From positions 1-58,134 of the forward strand of contig UQYD01000009.1 of NCBI GenBank assembly GCA_900545305.1: DNA of 58,134 bases, written 5' to 3'. Both the position numbers and the translations under genes were made by a program. The notes under the pieces are model-generated. The model searched no databases and was not told where the DNA came from. It saw nothing but the letters and a program-made list of their open reading frames with translations. The DNA comes from an uncultured Eubacterium sp. Its GTDB lineage: Bacteria > Bacillota > Clostridia > Lachnospirales > CAG-274. Positions 56,683 through 58,134 of this stretch are shown in pieces (positions within the stretch are counted from its first letter, which is position 1; every line of letters begins with the position of its first letter).

Positions 56683-57171
56683 ATGGGAAAAAGTTTTGAT
56701 TTTAGCAAAATTGATGAAATAGTTGCTAATCACGAAAATTCGGCAGTTAATATTATTGCTATTTTGCAGGATATACAAGAGTATTATCACTATTTACCAA
56801 GGGAAATATTTGAATACATAGCAAAAAAATTAGATACAAAGTCATCTACTATTTACAGTGTTGCTACGTTTTATGAAAATTTTTCTCTTGAGCCAAAGGG
56901 GAAATATGTTATAAAGGTTTGTGATGGTACAGCCTGTCACGTTAGAAAATCAGTGCCTATATTGGAGAGATTGAGAAGCGAGCTTAATTTAACTGATAAA
57001 AAGGTAACGACTGATGATATGCTTTTTACTGTAGAAACCGTAAGCTGTTTAGGTGCTTGTGGACTAGCTCCGGCAATGACAGTAAATGACAAGGTTAATC
57101 CATCTATGACACCAGATAAGGCCAGTGCCTTAATTAAAGAGTTAAGGGAGGCTGAGAATGATGTTAAGTAA
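56683..57171 (+). CDS. nuoE: NuoE-like [2Fe-2S] subunit of an NADH-linked complex
   Basis: A 162-residue thioredoxin-fold [2Fe-2S] subunit with ligands C80, C85, C122 and C126 and the pattern SVATFYENFSLEPKGKY. In Clostridia such NuoE-type proteins act with a NuoF-type flavoprotein and a hydrogenase or formate dehydrogenase in electron-bifurcating complexes. The next gene overlaps it by 14 bases, consistent with that. Which catalytic subunit follows is outside the window. Confidence 0.92.
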   Translation: MGKSFDFSKIDEIVANHENSAVNIIAILQDIQEYYHYLPREIFEYIAKKLDTKSSTIYSVATFYENFSLEPKGKYVIKVCDGTACHVRKSVPILERLRSELNLTDKKVTTDDMLFTVETVSCLGACGLAPAMTVNDKVNPSMTPDKASALIKELREAENDVK

Positions 57172-58134
57172 CAGAACGGATTTAAGAAAAATTAGAGAAA
57201 TATATAGTAAGGCTTTAAAATCTCAGAAAAGAAAAATACTTGTCTGTTGTGGTACAGGCTGTCTTGCCGGTGGCTCAATGGATATACACTACAGATTAAA
57301 GGAATTAATAGAAGAAAAGGGTTTAAAGTGTACTGTAGAACTGGAAAAAGAACTTCATGGAGATAGTATAGGTTTAAAAAAAAGTGGCTGTCATGGATTT
57401 TGTGAAATGGGTCCTCTTGTCAGAATTGAACCTGAGGGAATTTTATATACAAAAGTAAAATTGTCTGATTGTGAAGAAATAGTTGAAAAGACTATTATGG
57501 AAAATGAAATAGTAGAAAGGCTTGTTTACAAAGTAGAGGGTAAGCCTTATGTGAAACAGGAGGATATACCTTTCTATGCAAAGCAAACCAGAGTAGTTTT
57601 GGAACACTGTGGTCACATTGATGCTACTTCAATAGAGGAATATTTGGGTATAGGTGGATACAGTGGACTTGAAAAAGCACTTTTTGAAATAACACCGGAG
57701 GATATAATTGATACTATTACAGAATCATCGCTTCGAGGCAGAGGTGGTGGAGGTTTTCCAACAGGCAAAAAGTGGGCACAGGTTAAGAATAATGATGCTG
57801 ATGAAAAATACATAGTCTGTAATGGTGACGAAGGTGACCCTGGGGCTTTTATGGACAGAAGTATTATGGAGGGTGACCCTCACAGAATGATAGAGGGTAT
57901 GATAATTGCCGGTATAGCCACAGGTTCAGAACATGGTTATATTTACGTAAGAGCAGAATATCCTATGGCAGTAAATAGACTGGAAAATGCTATAAAGCAA
58001 GCTAAGGAATATGGTCTTATAGGTGAAAATATATTAGGTAGTGGATTTAATTTTGATTTCCATATAAACAAGGGTGCTGGTGCTTTTGTTTGTGGAGAGG
58101 GTTCAGCACTTACTGCCTCTATTGAGGGTAAAAG
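57158..58134 (+). CDS. nuoF: NuoF-like NADH-binding flavoprotein, 3' truncated by window
   Basis: The frame runs off the window end; 325 codons are visible. An N-terminal thioredoxin-like [2Fe-2S] domain (VCCGTGCLAGG, CHGFCEMGP) precedes the NADH/FMN domain with the glycine-rich GRGGGGFPTGKKW, the FMN motif NGDEGDPGAFMDR and GAGAFVCGEGSAL. The extra N-terminal domain is typical of HydB/HndC-type subunits of bifurcating hydrogenases. Start ATG 57158 follows GGGAGG (ATG 57161 is also possible). The C-terminal [4Fe-4S] site lies beyond the window. Confidence 0.93.
   Translation, partial: MMLSNRTDLRKIREIYSKALKSQKRKILVCCGTGCLAGGSMDIHYRLKELIEEKGLKCTVELEKELHGDSIGLKKSGCHGFCEMGPLVRIEPEGILYTKVKLSDCEEIVEKTIMENEIVERLVYKVEGKPYVKQEDIPFYAKQTRVVLEHCGHIDATSIEEYLGIGGYSGLEKALFEITPEDIIDTITESSLRGRGGGGFPTGKKWAQVKNNDADEKYIVCNGDEGDPGAFMDRSIMEGDPHRMIEGMIIAGIATGSEHGYIYVRAEYPMAVNRLENAIKQAKEYGLIGENILGSGFNFDFHINKGAGAFVCGEGSALTASIEGK

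Noticed and set aside
1..58134. CRISPR arrays, insertion sequences or prophage genes
   Set aside because: No regularly spaced repeats, transposase or phage-structural proteins were seen; the only repeats are local hairpins and operators.

Overview
The window is 58 kb of an AT-rich, Gram-positive anaerobe. The S10-spc-alpha ribosomal superoperon has the clostridial arrangement (adk, map, a KOW-domain gene and infA between secY and rpmJ). Shine-Dalgarno sites are strong (AAGGAGG), sigma-A promoters are near consensus, and starts include GTG and TTG. Ferrous-iron transport, an NADH:ferredoxin-type NuoE/NuoF pair, an archaeal-type phosphoglycerate mutase, a dockerin-bearing beta-helix protein and Thr/Ser-rich secreted linkers all fit a gut or rumen member of the Clostridia, most likely Lachnospirales. 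Species cannot be named from the sequence alone.

Layout. 1-14764: ribosomal proteins L4 (cut by the window edge) to L17, with secY, adk, map, infA and rpoA; a separate promoter and a structured leader precede rpsM. 14977-20213: a GtrII-like membrane glycosyltransferase, aspartase and an ABC-F ATPase. 20231-23576 (minus): a compact set of exported redox proteins (CMD-family protein, stalk-domain flavodoxin, flavodoxin lipoprotein, histidine-rich DUF4405-like membrane protein). 23691-24252: a decayed alpha/beta-hydrolase and a promoter-to-terminator unit with no credible ORF, a candidate small RNA. 24255-29990 (minus): threonine aldolase, CLC transporter, a TIM44-like/SPFH pair and apgM. 30141-32801: NADPH-dependent flavoprotein and a first feoAB. 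32882-36551: an SOS-type promoter driving a Y-family polymerase and a YolD-like gene, then two tandem paralogues of unknown function and a DUF5050-like protein. 36610-40695: APH-like kinase, DUF4279 protein, RlmD-type methyltransferase, unknown gene. 40797-44099: dockerin-tagged beta-helix protein and two small unknowns. 44232-50540: a second iron locus (two feoA, feoB, Cys-rich peptide, atypical Fur-like regulator), then DUF6110 and an unusual P-type ATPase. 50624-53715: LysR regulator, MATE pump with a MarR regulator sharing an operator, and tRNA-Val/tRNA-Met. 54053-58134: a diguanylate cyclase, cysK behind a Cys-Cys leader peptide, and nuoE/nuoF-like genes cut by the end.

The most interesting non-routine signals are the cysK leader peptide ending in Cys-Cys-Asn-stop; the exported flavodoxin/DUF4405/CMD set with its repeat-rich promoter; the candidate small RNA at 23992-24252; the rpsM leader; the LexA-box-controlled polymerase operon; and the Cys-rich Fur-like regulator in the feo locus. 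All functional statements rest on motif and family recognition by eye; no database search was possible.
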